From: Runella sp. SP2 | GTDB lineage: Bacteria; Bacteroidota; Bacteroidia; Cytophagales; Spirosomataceae | Direction of reading: 5' to 3' | DNA: 64,000 nucleotides | Assembly (NCBI RefSeq): GCF_003711225.1 | Contig: NZ_CP031030.1 | Span: 3,968,001 to 4,032,000 of the forward strand | Shown here: one piece after another, positions 46,003-54,240 of the stretch | Position numbering within the stretch: position 1 is the stretch's first letter | Layout of the letters: each line of letters begins with the position of its first letter | Translations under genes and position numbers: made by a program | The notes under the pieces: generated by a model | What the model saw: the letters and a program-made list of their open reading frames with translations, nothing else | What the model was told of the DNA's origin: nothing | Database searches by the model: none

Positions 46003-47313
46003 ATGTCGCAACAACTACAAAAACAAATCACGCTTTTTAGTCTTACCATGATTGCCGTCGGGTCGAGTATAGGCTCGGGGGTTTTTCGTACACCGTCCGA
46101 AATCGCAGGTTATTTACCCACCACGGGCTGGATGTTGGGCGTCTGGGTAGTGGGTGGCTTCGTAGCACTTTGTGGGGCGCTTACCTTCGCCGAAATTTCT
46201 TCTTCCTTTCAAAAAGCGGGTGGTTTTTACGTTTTTCTCAAGGAAGCGTTTGGCGACCTTCCTGCATTTTTATACGGCTGGTCGATGCTGCTGGTCATCA
46301 ATACGGGGTCATTGGCGGCACTTTCGTTGGTGTTTACGTCTTATCTTAATGAGCTCATTCCCATTTCAGAAAGTTCACAGCTCATTGTGGCCGTTATGAC
46401 CATCACCCTGCTGACCATTATGAATGTACTGGGAGTTAAATGGGGAAGTTTTTTTGCGTCGGTTTTTACCTCTGCCAAACTTATCGGTATTGCCATTGTG
46501 GTCTTGATTGGGTTTTTGATGGCCACCCAAGATTTCAGTCTTTTTGATTTTACTTGGACTACCAATTCCTACCAATTACCCCTTGTCTCGTCGTTTGGAT
46601 TAGCCCTTATTGGGGTTTCTTTTTCCTACGGCGGGTATCAGCACGCGACCTTCATTGCGGCCGAAGTAAAAGACGCCGACCGCGTAGTTCCCAGGGCGAT
46701 GTTGCTCGGTATCGGCATTGTGTGTTTGGCCTACGTCACCATCAATGTAGCCTACCTCAAACTCCTCCCCATCGAAAAAATAGCGGCTTCAACGGGCGTG
46801 GCCTCCGAAGCCATCTCGACCGTGTGGGGCTTAGGCGCCAAATTTATTTCGTTTCTGATTGTACTTTCGGTCCTTGGCACGATTGGCATTTATATTCTTA
46901 CGGCGCCTCGTATCTACTTTGCCATGGCCGAAGATGGACTGTTTTTTAAGCAATTTGCCCAAATTCACCCCCGTTTCCAAACGCCTTTCTGGGCCATTAT
47001 TTTTCAGTCGTTTTGGACGATTTTGTTGCTTATCTTTTGGAAAACATTCTCTAACCTCATCACTTACGTTGTGTTTGTCGATACCGCTTTTTTCTTTTTG
47101 ACAGCGGCTACTATTTTTACTTTTCGCAAGCGTAAACTTTCCCGCAATTACAGTACATTGGCCTACCCCATCACGCCATTGATTTTTATGGCCATGTCGG
47201 CATTTGTGGTAGTCAATACCCTCATCGAAAAGCCTGAGCAAGCCATCGCGGGTTTGCTATTTTTGGCCTTAGGCGGCGGTGCTTATGTATATTTTAAACG
47301 AAGCGGGAAGTAG
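46003..47313 (+). CDS. APC-family amino-acid permease (436 aa)
   Basis: The protein has about twelve hydrophobic segments. The first carries the APC-family substrate-binding turn in SSIGSGVFRTP, and the second region includes ALTFAEISSSFQKAGGFYVF, typical of LAT/YfnA-like permeases. It would import or exchange amino acids across the inner membrane. It is transcribed divergently from the metal-efflux operon and is followed by a repeat-rich gap before the DinB-like gene. The substrate is not predictable. Confidence 0.88.
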   Translation: MSQQLQKQITLFSLTMIAVGSSIGSGVFRTPSEIAGYLPTTGWMLGVWVVGGFVALCGALTFAEISSSFQKAGGFYVFLKEAFGDLPAFLYGWSMLLVINTGSLAALSLVFTSYLNELIPISESSQLIVAVMTITLLTIMNVLGVKWGSFFASVFTSAKLIGIAIVVLIGFLMATQDFSLFDFTWTTNSYQLPLVSSFGLALIGVSFSYGGYQHATFIAAEVKDADRVVPRAMLLGIGIVCLAYVTINVAYLKLLPIEKIAASTGVASEAISTVWGLGAKFISFLIVLSVLGTIGIYILTAPRIYFAMAEDGLFFKQFAQIHPRFQTPFWAIIFQSFWTILLLIFWKTFSNLITYVVFVDTAFFFLTAATIFTFRKRKLSRNYSTLAYPITPLIFMAMSAFVVVNTLIEKPEQAIAGLLFLALGGGAYVYFKRSGK

Positions 47314-47314
47314 C

Positions 47315-47363
47315 GAGGGGTAAAGGGCGAGGGGCAAGAGGCAAAGGGTAAGTAGCAAAGGGC
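47315..47363 (+). repeat. 7-bp-period repeat between genes (copy C)
   Basis: Seven consecutive 7-mers of the type AAAGGGC/GAGGGGC/AAGAGGC begin right after the permease stop codon. They match, on the opposite strand, the units found in the coding repeats at 1702-1750 and 15365-15420. Confidence 0.75.
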
Positions 47364-47379
47364 AAACGCCCAAATGTGT

Positions 47380-47451
47380 TTTCGGTTGCTCACAACCGAA
47401 ACAGGGGTTACTTATAACCCCGTGAAACGTGCAAAGGGTTTCTCAAAACCC
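47380..47451 (+). repeat. Three tandem hairpins with CTYA loops
   Basis: Three perfect hairpins follow one another: TTTCGGTTG-CTCA-CAACCGAAA (47380-47401), GGGGTTA-CTTA-TAACCCC (47404-47421) and GGGTTT-CTCA-AAACCC (47436-47451). All share GGTTN-CTYA-N'AACC, where the closing pair is G-C, A-T and T-A in turn. GTGAA lies between the second and third. Confidence 0.85.
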
Positions 47452-47478
47452 AACCAAACCACAAAATCATATACCGAT

Positions 47479-47922
47479 ATGCTTTCAACAACCTTAACCG
47501 CGCTTTTTGAACGGGATTTACGCCGACTGAAAGCGGAGCTTTTGGCCTACAAAAACGAAGAAAACATCTGGAAAGTCGCTGAGCAGATTTCTAATTCGGC
47601 GGGAAATTTGGCGCTGCACCTCATTGGCAATCTCAATACGTACATTGGGGCTGAAATTGGAAAAACGGGCTACGTTCGCAACCGTCCGTTGGAATTTAGT
47701 GCCAAAAACATCGCTAGAGAAACAATTCTCAACGACATCGACACCACCATCGACGTCATCAGAACATCGTTGGCTACCCTTACCGACGAAGACTACCAAG
47801 CCGAATACCCGCAACTTGTGTTGGAAACCAAAACCACCACTGAGTACTTTTTCATCCACCTTGTCGCTCATCTTAGTTATCATTTGGGGCAGGTCAATTA
47901 CCATCGGAGGCTATTGGAATGA
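47479..47922 (+). CDS. DinB-like protein (DUF1572-type, 147 aa)
   Basis: I start the gene at the ATG at 47479 (MLSTTLTALFERDLRR); a longer reading from 47374 runs through the hairpin repeats and is unlikely. It has the four-helix-bundle pattern of the DinB/YfiT-like superfamily, with conserved histidines in NLALHLIGNL and HLVAHLSYHLGQVNYHRR that usually bind a metal ion. Members act as thiol-dependent transferases, but this one cannot be assigned a substrate. Confidence 0.85.
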   Translation: MLSTTLTALFERDLRRLKAELLAYKNEENIWKVAEQISNSAGNLALHLIGNLNTYIGAEIGKTGYVRNRPLEFSAKNIARETILNDIDTTIDVIRTSLATLTDEDYQAEYPQLVLETKTTTEYFFIHLVAHLSYHLGQVNYHRRLLE

Positions 47923-47923
47923 T

Positions 47924-47953
47924 GAGGGGCGAATTTTGATACCTTAGCCCCTC
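47924..47953. terminator. Candidate terminator between convergent genes
   Basis: The stem GAGGGGC/GCCCCTC (47924-47930 with 47947-47953) with a 16-nt loop occupies the short gap between the stop codons of the DinB-like and esterase genes. The T-tract is weak on both strands. Confidence 0.4.
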
Positions 47954-47958
47954 GTTTG

Positions 47959-49911
47959 TCATTGAAACTTTTGTCCTTCGGTTTTGCTTTTCCAGTCGTC
48001 GGTGCGGAAAGGCCCTGCGGGGAGTCCTTCTAGGTTAAACAAATTGGCATCTTCGGGAGCGTCAGCCCAAGCGTAACGCACCGCAATAGGCTTCACGCCT
48101 TTGGGGTGATATACCTCTACTTTATCGCCGATTATTTCGGCTTTGGCATAATGAAAAACTTTGTCTTCGCCCGCAATCTCAAAGCCTTTGACGTACCCAA
48201 ACTTATCTTTTACCATCAGCCCTTCTCCCACGTTTTTGAAAGAAACAACGGCCTTGTCTTCGTCAAACTTTACCGAATCATACACGGGTCCAGTATGCAA
48301 AACATCTTGCCCGAAATCCATTTTTAAGGCATTAAGCGCCAGGCGGTGACCTACATCTTGTTTGTTGGTCGGGTGTATATCTTTCGGGTTACCAACGTCA
48401 ATCGTCACGGCCATGCCCGTTTTGGGAAGGGAAAGTGCCAGGGTCTGTGCTTCGCGGAGTTCGGCCCAATTGCTTCCGTTGTTACTATTTTGATAGCCAC
48501 CATAGCTTGATAATTGCACAAAATAAAACGAGAAATCGTCGTCCCACTGCTGCCGCCAATCATCAATCATCAACGGAAACGACTGTCGGTATTGGTACGC
48601 GCGCCCCGCATTCGACTCACCTTGGTACCAAAGCGCCCCCCGAATGCCAAACGGAATGAGCGGCGCAATCATGGCGTTATAAATCGTCGTCCCGACGTTG
48701 TTGCAACTGTGGTTATACGTATGAGGTTCGGCAAAAGAAGGCAAAAGATACCAATCGGCAGCAATGCTTACTTTGGCGGTTTTGGAGCTGACAAACAAAT
48801 CATCAGGCGTACCATTTACCCCCAAACCATACCACGGTTGCTCAATCATATTCCCAAATTTTATGACAAGCCGATTGGCGCCAGCTTTCCACGCATCGGC
48901 GGGAAGGGCTATTTTGCGTACTCCTTGCATCATACCCGCATAGACCAGCTTGCCATTGATGTACATTTCGTTAAAACTATCTTGAATGCCCAATCCCAAC
49001 GTCGTGCTTTGCCCTACCATATCTTCGGGGATGTCGATGGTTTTGGCCATAAAACCTTTGCCCCTAAACATCCAAATCCCTTTCCAGTCCCACGCCCCTA
49101 AAGGAGTCCCCGTTGAGCGCCATTTTGAGAAATCGTATCCCGCTTCGGTATATTTTTTTTCGTCGGCCATCGTAACCTCCGCCTCACTGCCTAGCAACTG
49201 TTTACGCGTTTGGCGGTCGAGTTGCGCATCGGCCTCTTCCCACGTTTTGGGGAGGGCATTGGCGTAGGGTTTCAGTTCGTCGTTGGTTTGCATGGCTTCT
49301 TTGCTAATCCACCCTTCGATTTGCGAACCTCCCCACGACGAATGAAGCAAGCCGATGGGTACGTTCAGCTTTTGGGCTAATTCTCTGGCAAAAAAGAAAC
49401 CGACAGCCGTAAAATTGCCCACGTTTTCTTCGTTACTCACCTTCCACTCACCCGAGACAAGGTCGGTTTGCAGGTCCATCGTTACGTTATGTTCTACGTA
49501 AAAATGGCGTATTTGGGGAAAATTGGCATTTTTCTTCTCTTGGCGAAAATTATCGGCTTGTTTGACAGGCCATTCCATGTTTGACTGCCCCGAGCACAAC
49601 CACACCTCACCCATCAACACATCCTCCACTTCGACTTTTCCAGTGAGCGTAGTAGCCACCAACCGATGAGGGCCACCCGCTTCCATAGGTTTAAATTTTA
49701 CGCTCCATTTTCCTGCGTCATCGGCCGTAGCCAAAAGTTTTTGGTTGGCCAGCGTCACCGTGACTTTTTCCTTAGGTTTGGCCCACCCCCATACAGGAAT
49801 TGGTTTTTGGCGTTGAAGAACCACGTGATTTGAAAATAAGCGGGCAAACTTTAACTGGGCAATGGCCTGAAATTGAAGAAGTACAAAGCAAAAAAGTAGC
49901 AGTCGTTTCAT
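47959..49911 (-). CDS. Sialate O-acetylesterase-family carbohydrate esterase (650 aa)
   Basis: A signal peptide (ending near AIAQ) precedes an N-terminal beta-sandwich (about 25-95) and an SGNH-hydrolase domain whose nucleophile Ser110 lies in CSGQSNMEWP. A second beta-sandwich insertion (about 250-370) interrupts the catalytic fold. The Asp/His of the triad are expected in DIHPTNKQDVGHRLAL. The family removes acetyl groups from sialic acids or from plant polysaccharides such as xylan. With a xylan locus about 8 kb away and no sialidase in view, xylan or another plant glycan is the likelier substrate, but this is inference. Confidence 0.88.
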   Translation of the reverse strand: MKRLLLFCFVLLQFQAIAQLKFARLFSNHVVLQRQKPIPVWGWAKPKEKVTVTLANQKLLATADDAGKWSVKFKPMEAGGPHRLVATTLTGKVEVEDVLMGEVWLCSGQSNMEWPVKQADNFRQEKKNANFPQIRHFYVEHNVTMDLQTDLVSGEWKVSNEENVGNFTAVGFFFARELAQKLNVPIGLLHSSWGGSQIEGWISKEAMQTNDELKPYANALPKTWEEADAQLDRQTRKQLLGSEAEVTMADEKKYTEAGYDFSKWRSTGTPLGAWDWKGIWMFRGKGFMAKTIDIPEDMVGQSTTLGLGIQDSFNEMYINGKLVYAGMMQGVRKIALPADAWKAGANRLVIKFGNMIEQPWYGLGVNGTPDDLFVSSKTAKVSIAADWYLLPSFAEPHTYNHSCNNVGTTIYNAMIAPLIPFGIRGALWYQGESNAGRAYQYRQSFPLMIDDWRQQWDDDFSFYFVQLSSYGGYQNSNNGSNWAELREAQTLALSLPKTGMAVTIDVGNPKDIHPTNKQDVGHRLALNALKMDFGQDVLHTGPVYDSVKFDEDKAVVSFKNVGEGLMVKDKFGYVKGFEIAGEDKVFHYAKAEIIGDKVEVYHPKGVKPIAVRYAWADAPEDANLFNLEGLPAGPFRTDDWKSKTEGQKFQ

Positions 49912-50042
49912 AACAAAAAGGGAGAATTCTAGGGGTTTAGATAAGCACCTAAAAATACGTTAAATAACCCACTCAAAGGCCATGCGGTTGCATAAAAAAT
50001 TTAGCACAGTTTTTTACCCACAGAACATCGGCGCGCAAAACA

Positions 50043-50930
50043 CTAAATCATTTTTTTCAAAAACTTCCAATTCCCTGAATTATATACTTTTACCCAATGA
50101 AGCCCCATTTTTTCGGACAAAAGTCGCTCGGCATAGTACCGTTCCCAGGTATCTGGATTGACCCAAAAAGTATGTGGAGGTGTCGCCTCCATTCGTTCAA
50201 AACCTAATCGTTCGTAACTTCTACCGTCGGACCAATCGCGGTCGGCGTAAGTCATAATATCGTCGGGTTGTAATTCAGTCACAAAGGCTTTCAGCAATTT
50301 ATCCAATCCCCCTACCACCGTGCAGTCAAGATGATTGGCAAAACGAATCAACTCAAATGAGCGGAACGTTTTCCCTTCTCTTAGGATATTTTTTCCCCCG
50401 CTAAACGACGCTACAGCGACTAATGCTTCTCCTTGAATCGTCATTTGTTGGGTCAAAAACAGTGTTGCAGGGCTGTCATCTTTTAAAATGCGCTGGTAAT
50501 TTTTAGGCAAAAAAAGACCGTATTTAAACTTCGCATTGGTCGAAACTTGCAAGTGATGAACGTCCATAAACCGCTCTAAGGTTGGTTTATCAATTCGGCG
50601 AACCTTTGTAAGACGGGCTGGAATGCGTTGAGAGATACCAAACGCCGCCCGCAGCCTCGACTGAACCACCTCTTTTTTGGAATGCCACACATCTTCCCAC
50701 AAATGAATCACTTTGATGCCTTCGGCGGCCAAAACATCACTCAATTTTACAAAAGTATCAGGTGAAAGTAGGCTTGTTTTTTCCAACGAAATGAGGTGAA
50801 TCGCCAGCAGACGTTCAGGAAAATAGAGCACTGGACAGGGAAACATTTCCCCCAAAACAGGTAGTTTTTGGCCTTTTTGGAAAGACAAAAAAGCGTTTAC
50901 TTCCTCCTCAAATCGTGTTTGTGTTACCAA
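50043..50930 (-). CDS. Uncharacterised protein resembling phage homing-endonuclease-associated proteins (295 aa)
   Basis: There is no signal peptide or membrane segment. Residues about 50-95 (GIKVIHLWEDVWHSKKEVVQ) look like the late strand/helix of a Vsr/PD-(D/E)xK-type nuclease. The C-terminal half holds an FMDVHHLQ motif, an LIRFANHLDCTVVGGLDKLL stretch and YADRDWSDGRSYERLGFE with a following FWVNP. That arrangement is familiar from phage homing-endonuclease and GNAT-like proteins. The early nuclease residues are not obvious, so activity is uncertain. It stands alone, with about 130 bp upstream of the esterase gene and a divergent SDR gene on the other side. I recognise the pattern but cannot assign a function. 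Confidence 0.6.
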   Translation of the reverse strand: MVTQTRFEEEVNAFLSFQKGQKLPVLGEMFPCPVLYFPERLLAIHLISLEKTSLLSPDTFVKLSDVLAAEGIKVIHLWEDVWHSKKEVVQSRLRAAFGISQRIPARLTKVRRIDKPTLERFMDVHHLQVSTNAKFKYGLFLPKNYQRILKDDSPATLFLTQQMTIQGEALVAVASFSGGKNILREGKTFRSFELIRFANHLDCTVVGGLDKLLKAFVTELQPDDIMTYADRDWSDGRSYERLGFERMEATPPHTFWVNPDTWERYYAERLLSEKMGLHWVKVYNSGNWKFLKKMI

Positions 50931-51021
50931 GTTCTTTTAAGTTTTGGGGAAATGATTGATTAGAAAACCACCCATTCAACTCTTTATAATAAGTTAACAA
51001 TACAATAGCACAAAATTAGGC

Positions 51022-51816
51022 ATGGTTACGGAAAAATGGCTCGACCAGAAAACAATTGTCGTCATTGGCGGTACCACGGGCATCGGGCTTTCGGCGGCGA
51101 GGGCGTTTATTCGGCACGGCGCCCAAGTGGTAGTTGTTGGCCGTAACCCCGAAAGTTGCGACGAAGCCCAAAGTCAGCTGGGGCCTTCGGCAATGGTAAT
51201 CTCGGCCGATGCCACGCACGAAAGTACGGCTCCCTACGCCATTACCCAAGCGATTCATACCTTCGGGCGCTTTGATGGGCTGTACCACGTCGCGGGAGGA
51301 AGCGGACGAAAATTTGGCGATGGCCCCTTGCACGAGCTTACGCTGGAAGGCTGGAACAAAACGTTTGAATTGAATCTTACCTCGTTGATGCTTTCTAACC
51401 AAGCTGCGGTACGTCAATTTTTAGCCCAAAAAACGGGAGGTGCTATCTTGAATGTGGGTTCGGTACTCGGTTTTTCACCCTCTCCTACGTACTTTACCAC
51501 CCATGCTTACGCGGCGACAAAATCAGCTATTATTGGCTTTACCAAGTCCATTGCGGCTTATTATGCCAAAGACAATATACGGGTCAACGTCCTCGCCCCC
51601 GCATTGGTAGAAACTCCCATGAGCCAACGTGCTTCTCAAAACACGCTCATCATGGATTTTATCAAAACCAAACAGCCCCTCGACGGCGGCCGCAACGGGC
51701 AACCCACTGACCTCGATGGGGCTGCCGTTTATTTTATGTCGGATTATTCTAAATTTACCACTGGGCAACTATTGTCGGTGGACGGCGGCTGGTCGGTGAC
51801 GGAGGGAAAGTGGTAG
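51022..51816 (+). CDS. Short-chain dehydrogenase/reductase (264 aa)
   Basis: A Rossmann fold starts with the NAD(P) motif GGTTGIGLSAA (about residues 14-24). The catalytic pair Tyr163 and Lys167 lies in YAATKSA, with a Ser in NVGSVLG before it, and the C-terminal SDR signature GQLLSVDGGWSV is present. It is an NAD(P)-dependent oxidoreductase of unknown substrate. It heads a run of sugar-related genes on the same strand, so a sugar or polyol substrate is plausible. Confidence 0.9.
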   Translation: MVTEKWLDQKTIVVIGGTTGIGLSAARAFIRHGAQVVVVGRNPESCDEAQSQLGPSAMVISADATHESTAPYAITQAIHTFGRFDGLYHVAGGSGRKFGDGPLHELTLEGWNKTFELNLTSLMLSNQAAVRQFLAQKTGGAILNVGSVLGFSPSPTYFTTHAYAATKSAIIGFTKSIAAYYAKDNIRVNVLAPALVETPMSQRASQNTLIMDFIKTKQPLDGGRNGQPTDLDGAAVYFMSDYSKFTTGQLLSVDGGWSVTEGKW

Positions 51817-51844
51817 CGTCTATTGATTTGGCAGCATTCTTTTT

Positions 51845-51935
51845 AACACATAGAATACAGTAGAATAAACACATAGTAAACATAGACATTTAGATTTGTG
51901 TGCTATGTGAAAATTCTATGTGGCCTATGTGTTTA
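51845..51935. repeat. ACACATAG inverted-repeat cluster
   Basis: Left-arm copies AACACATAG (51845-51853) and TAAACACATAG (51866-51876), plus TAAACATAG (51877-51885), face right-arm copies CTATGTG (51903-51909), CTATGTG (51916-51922) and CTATGTGTTTA (51925-51935). The TAAACACATAG/CTATGTGTTTA arms are perfect complements. The cluster fills most of the gap between the SDR and ROK genes. Confidence 0.7.
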
Positions 51936-51982
51936 CCTTGAGTCATTGGTAACTTAAAAACAGGAAACCCAAAACTAAAAAA

Positions 51983-52870
51983 ATGAAAACAGCCATCGGT
52001 ATTGATTTGGGAGGGACCAATGTCAAGGGCATTTTGGTCAATGAAGCAGGAGAAATCTTGAAGCAACATTACGTGGCAACGCAAGACGATACCGAAGGGC
52101 TTTGGCGCGAAAATGTACTAGAAATGGTTACCTACTTGCGTAATTATTGGCAAGCCCCCGTTGATACCATTGGACTGTCGGCGCCTGGCCTCCCCGACGC
52201 CCATAATTCTTGTATTTCATTTCTTCCCAATCGTTTGGCAGGGCTAGAGAAGTTCGACTGGAGTACCTATTTTGGGCAACAAACCTATGTTCTCAACGAC
52301 GCCCACGCAGCATTGATGGCCGAAGCTCGGTTTGGAGCAGCAAAAGGGCTTCAAAATGTAGTTTTACTCACTCTAGGCACGGGCGTTGGCGGCGGGATTC
52401 TTATTCAAGGAAAACTCTATCAAGGACTTAGTCAAATGGCGGGACACCTTGGTCACTTGTCCCTCCATGCCACCGACGACGAAGTAAGCATCGTCGGCGC
52501 TCCAGGGAGTTTGGAGTACGCCATTGGCAATTATTCCATTCAAAAAAGAAGCAAAGGAAAATTTGATTCCACTTGGGCGTTGGTCGAAGCCTACCGCCAA
52601 GGCGACGCTTGGGCGAGTTTGGTTTGGCTTTCGTCTGTCCAGAAATTAGCCGTGGCGTTGTCGTCGCTTGTCAATGCCTTATCCCCCGAACTCATCGTCC
52701 TCGCAGGAGGAATCACCTTATCTGACGATGCCTTGTTTGAACCTTTACGCCAATTTATGGACCTTTATGAATGGCGTCCTGGTGGCAAACAAACCCCCAT
52801 CGTTCAAGCCGAATTTGGGGACATGGCAGGGGCGATTGGTGCCGCAGGCTTTGCATTATCATCCCTTTAA
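51983..52870 (+). CDS. ROK-family sugar kinase lacking the zinc-binding cysteines (295 aa)
   Basis: The N-terminal phosphate-binding motif GIDLGGTNVKG and the ROK core LTLGTGVGGGILIQG with GHLGHL are present. The zinc motif CxCGxxGCxE of many ROK proteins is replaced by SIVGAPGSLE (Ser169, Val171, Ser176, Glu178), so the three cysteines are gone. There is no helix-turn-helix, so it should be a kinase rather than a repressor, phosphorylating a hexose or amino sugar. The SIS-domain gene starts 35 nt downstream. Confidence 0.88.
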   Translation: MKTAIGIDLGGTNVKGILVNEAGEILKQHYVATQDDTEGLWRENVLEMVTYLRNYWQAPVDTIGLSAPGLPDAHNSCISFLPNRLAGLEKFDWSTYFGQQTYVLNDAHAALMAEARFGAAKGLQNVVLLTLGTGVGGGILIQGKLYQGLSQMAGHLGHLSLHATDDEVSIVGAPGSLEYAIGNYSIQKRSKGKFDSTWALVEAYRQGDAWASLVWLSSVQKLAVALSSLVNALSPELIVLAGGITLSDDALFEPLRQFMDLYEWRPGGKQTPIVQAEFGDMAGAIGAAGFALSSL

Positions 52871-52904
52871 CCCGTTCAATCCGCGTTCTAAACCTTATTT
52901 TCAC

Positions 52905-53708
52905 ATGACTGTTACCGAAGTTTATCTAAGTAAATGTCAGCACATTTTACAAACTATTCAACAACAACAACCCCACATCCAACAAGCTGCCCAATGGTTT
53001 GCCGACAGCATCCTTGCAGGGCGCATGGTACACGTTTTCGGTAGTGGTCACAGCCGAATTATGGTCGAAGAAATGTGGCCTCGTTACGGTTCTTTTGCGG
53101 GTTTTAATCCCATCGTAGAGTTGTCTCTTACTTTTCACAATTTGGTGGTGGGTGCCAACGGGCAACGCCAAGCCATGTTTTTGGAAAATGTTTCGGGTTT
53201 GGCCGACCGCATTTTACGAAATTTTGACTTATCCTCTCAAGATACCGCCTTGGTGATTTCGTCTTCGGGCACCAACATCGTACCCGTTGAAATGGCCGAA
53301 ATTTTCCAAAAAAACGGCATTAAAGTTGTCGCTTTAGTCACTAAAGAACACTCCGAAGCCAGTTCATCAAAGCGCACGGATGGAAAAAAACTAACCGATT
53401 TTGCCGATTTGGTACTCGATACAGGCGCACCCGTGGGCGATGCTATGGTTACGGTTGATGGCCTTGACACACCCGTTTCTCCTGGTTCGACGGTAGGCGG
53501 GGCGGCGATTGTCAATTGCCTTAAAGCTGAAACTGCCCAACTTCTTACCCAGGCAGGGCGTCCACCTAAGGTGCTAAGTGCAGCGGCAGTTGTCGGTAGC
53601 GAACGCGCCGTCGAACTGTTTGAAGCAGCCTACGATGAGCACGCCCACCGCCTTGCAAAAATGTACCAACAAGTAGGCGTCCCTAGCTATGTAAGTGATT
53701 TACTCTAA
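52905..53708 (+). CDS. SIS-domain sugar isomerase-like protein, UPF0309 type (267 aa)
   Basis: I start at the ATG at 52905 (MTVTEVYLSKCQHIL); the frame stays open further upstream into the ROK gene but that part does not fit the family. The SIS phosphosugar-binding motifs are VHVFGSGHSRIMVEE and ALVISSSGTNIVPVEMAE, with a conserved GGAAIVNCLKAE later. The family isomerises or binds phosphorylated sugars. Placement directly after a ROK kinase suggests a kinase-then-isomerase route for an amino sugar. Confidence 0.85.
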   Translation: MTVTEVYLSKCQHILQTIQQQQPHIQQAAQWFADSILAGRMVHVFGSGHSRIMVEEMWPRYGSFAGFNPIVELSLTFHNLVVGANGQRQAMFLENVSGLADRILRNFDLSSQDTALVISSSGTNIVPVEMAEIFQKNGIKVVALVTKEHSEASSSKRTDGKKLTDFADLVLDTGAPVGDAMVTVDGLDTPVSPGSTVGGAAIVNCLKAETAQLLTQAGRPPKVLSAAAVVGSERAVELFEAAYDEHAHRLAKMYQQVGVPSYVSDLL

Positions 53709-53712
53709 CGCC

Positions 53713-54201
53713 ATGACCTTAAAAATTCGCCCCGTACTCCCAACCGATAAAGAAGCCCTTTGGAGTATTATTGAGCCTGTGATTCGGGCGGGAGATACTT
53801 ACATGTACGCGCCAGACTCATCCCGTGAAAAAATGTTGGGGATTTGGTATGACTCCGAAAAATACGCCTATGTCGCCGAAAATAACGGCAAAATTGTAGG
53901 TACATTTTTTCTAAAAGCCAACCAGCCCGATTTGGGGAGTCACGTTGTCAATGCAGGCTATATGGTTCATCCCGACGCCCGTGGGCGCGGCATTGCTGAG
54001 CAAATGTGTCGCTTTTCAATCATTGAAGCCAAACGATTAGGTTTTCTCGCCATGCAGTTCAACTGCGTTATTTCGACCAATACAACTGCCGTTCGGTTGT
54101 GGCAAAAATGCGGCTTTGATATTGTTGGCACCCTTCCCAAAGCCTACCAACACGCCCAACTTGGGCTCGTCGATGCCCATGTCATGTACCAATGGCTATG
54201 A
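53713..54201 (+). CDS. GNAT-family N-acetyltransferase (162 aa)
   Basis: The protein starts MTLKIRPVLP at the ATG at 53713, 4 nt after the SIS gene stop. The acetyl-CoA-binding motif A is HPDARGRGIAEQMC, followed by NTTAVRLWQKCGF and a C-terminal strand (VDAHVMYQWL). It probably acetylates a small amine; position in the operon hints at an amino sugar or related metabolite. Confidence 0.85.
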   Translation: MTLKIRPVLPTDKEALWSIIEPVIRAGDTYMYAPDSSREKMLGIWYDSEKYAYVAENNGKIVGTFFLKANQPDLGSHVVNAGYMVHPDARGRGIAEQMCRFSIIEAKRLGFLAMQFNCVISTNTTAVRLWQKCGFDIVGTLPKAYQHAQLGLVDAHVMYQWL

Positions 54202-54240
54202 AAAAACAACCCGAAACAGTAAACCCTCAAACTCAGAAAC

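Noticed and set aside
47374-47478. N-terminal extension of the DinB-like protein
   Set aside because: It is translated from the CTYA hairpin repeats and is not expected in the family.
52668-52904. N-terminal extension of the SIS protein overlapping the ROK gene
   Set aside because: The extra 79 residues do not fit the SIS family and overlap a well-supported gene in another frame.
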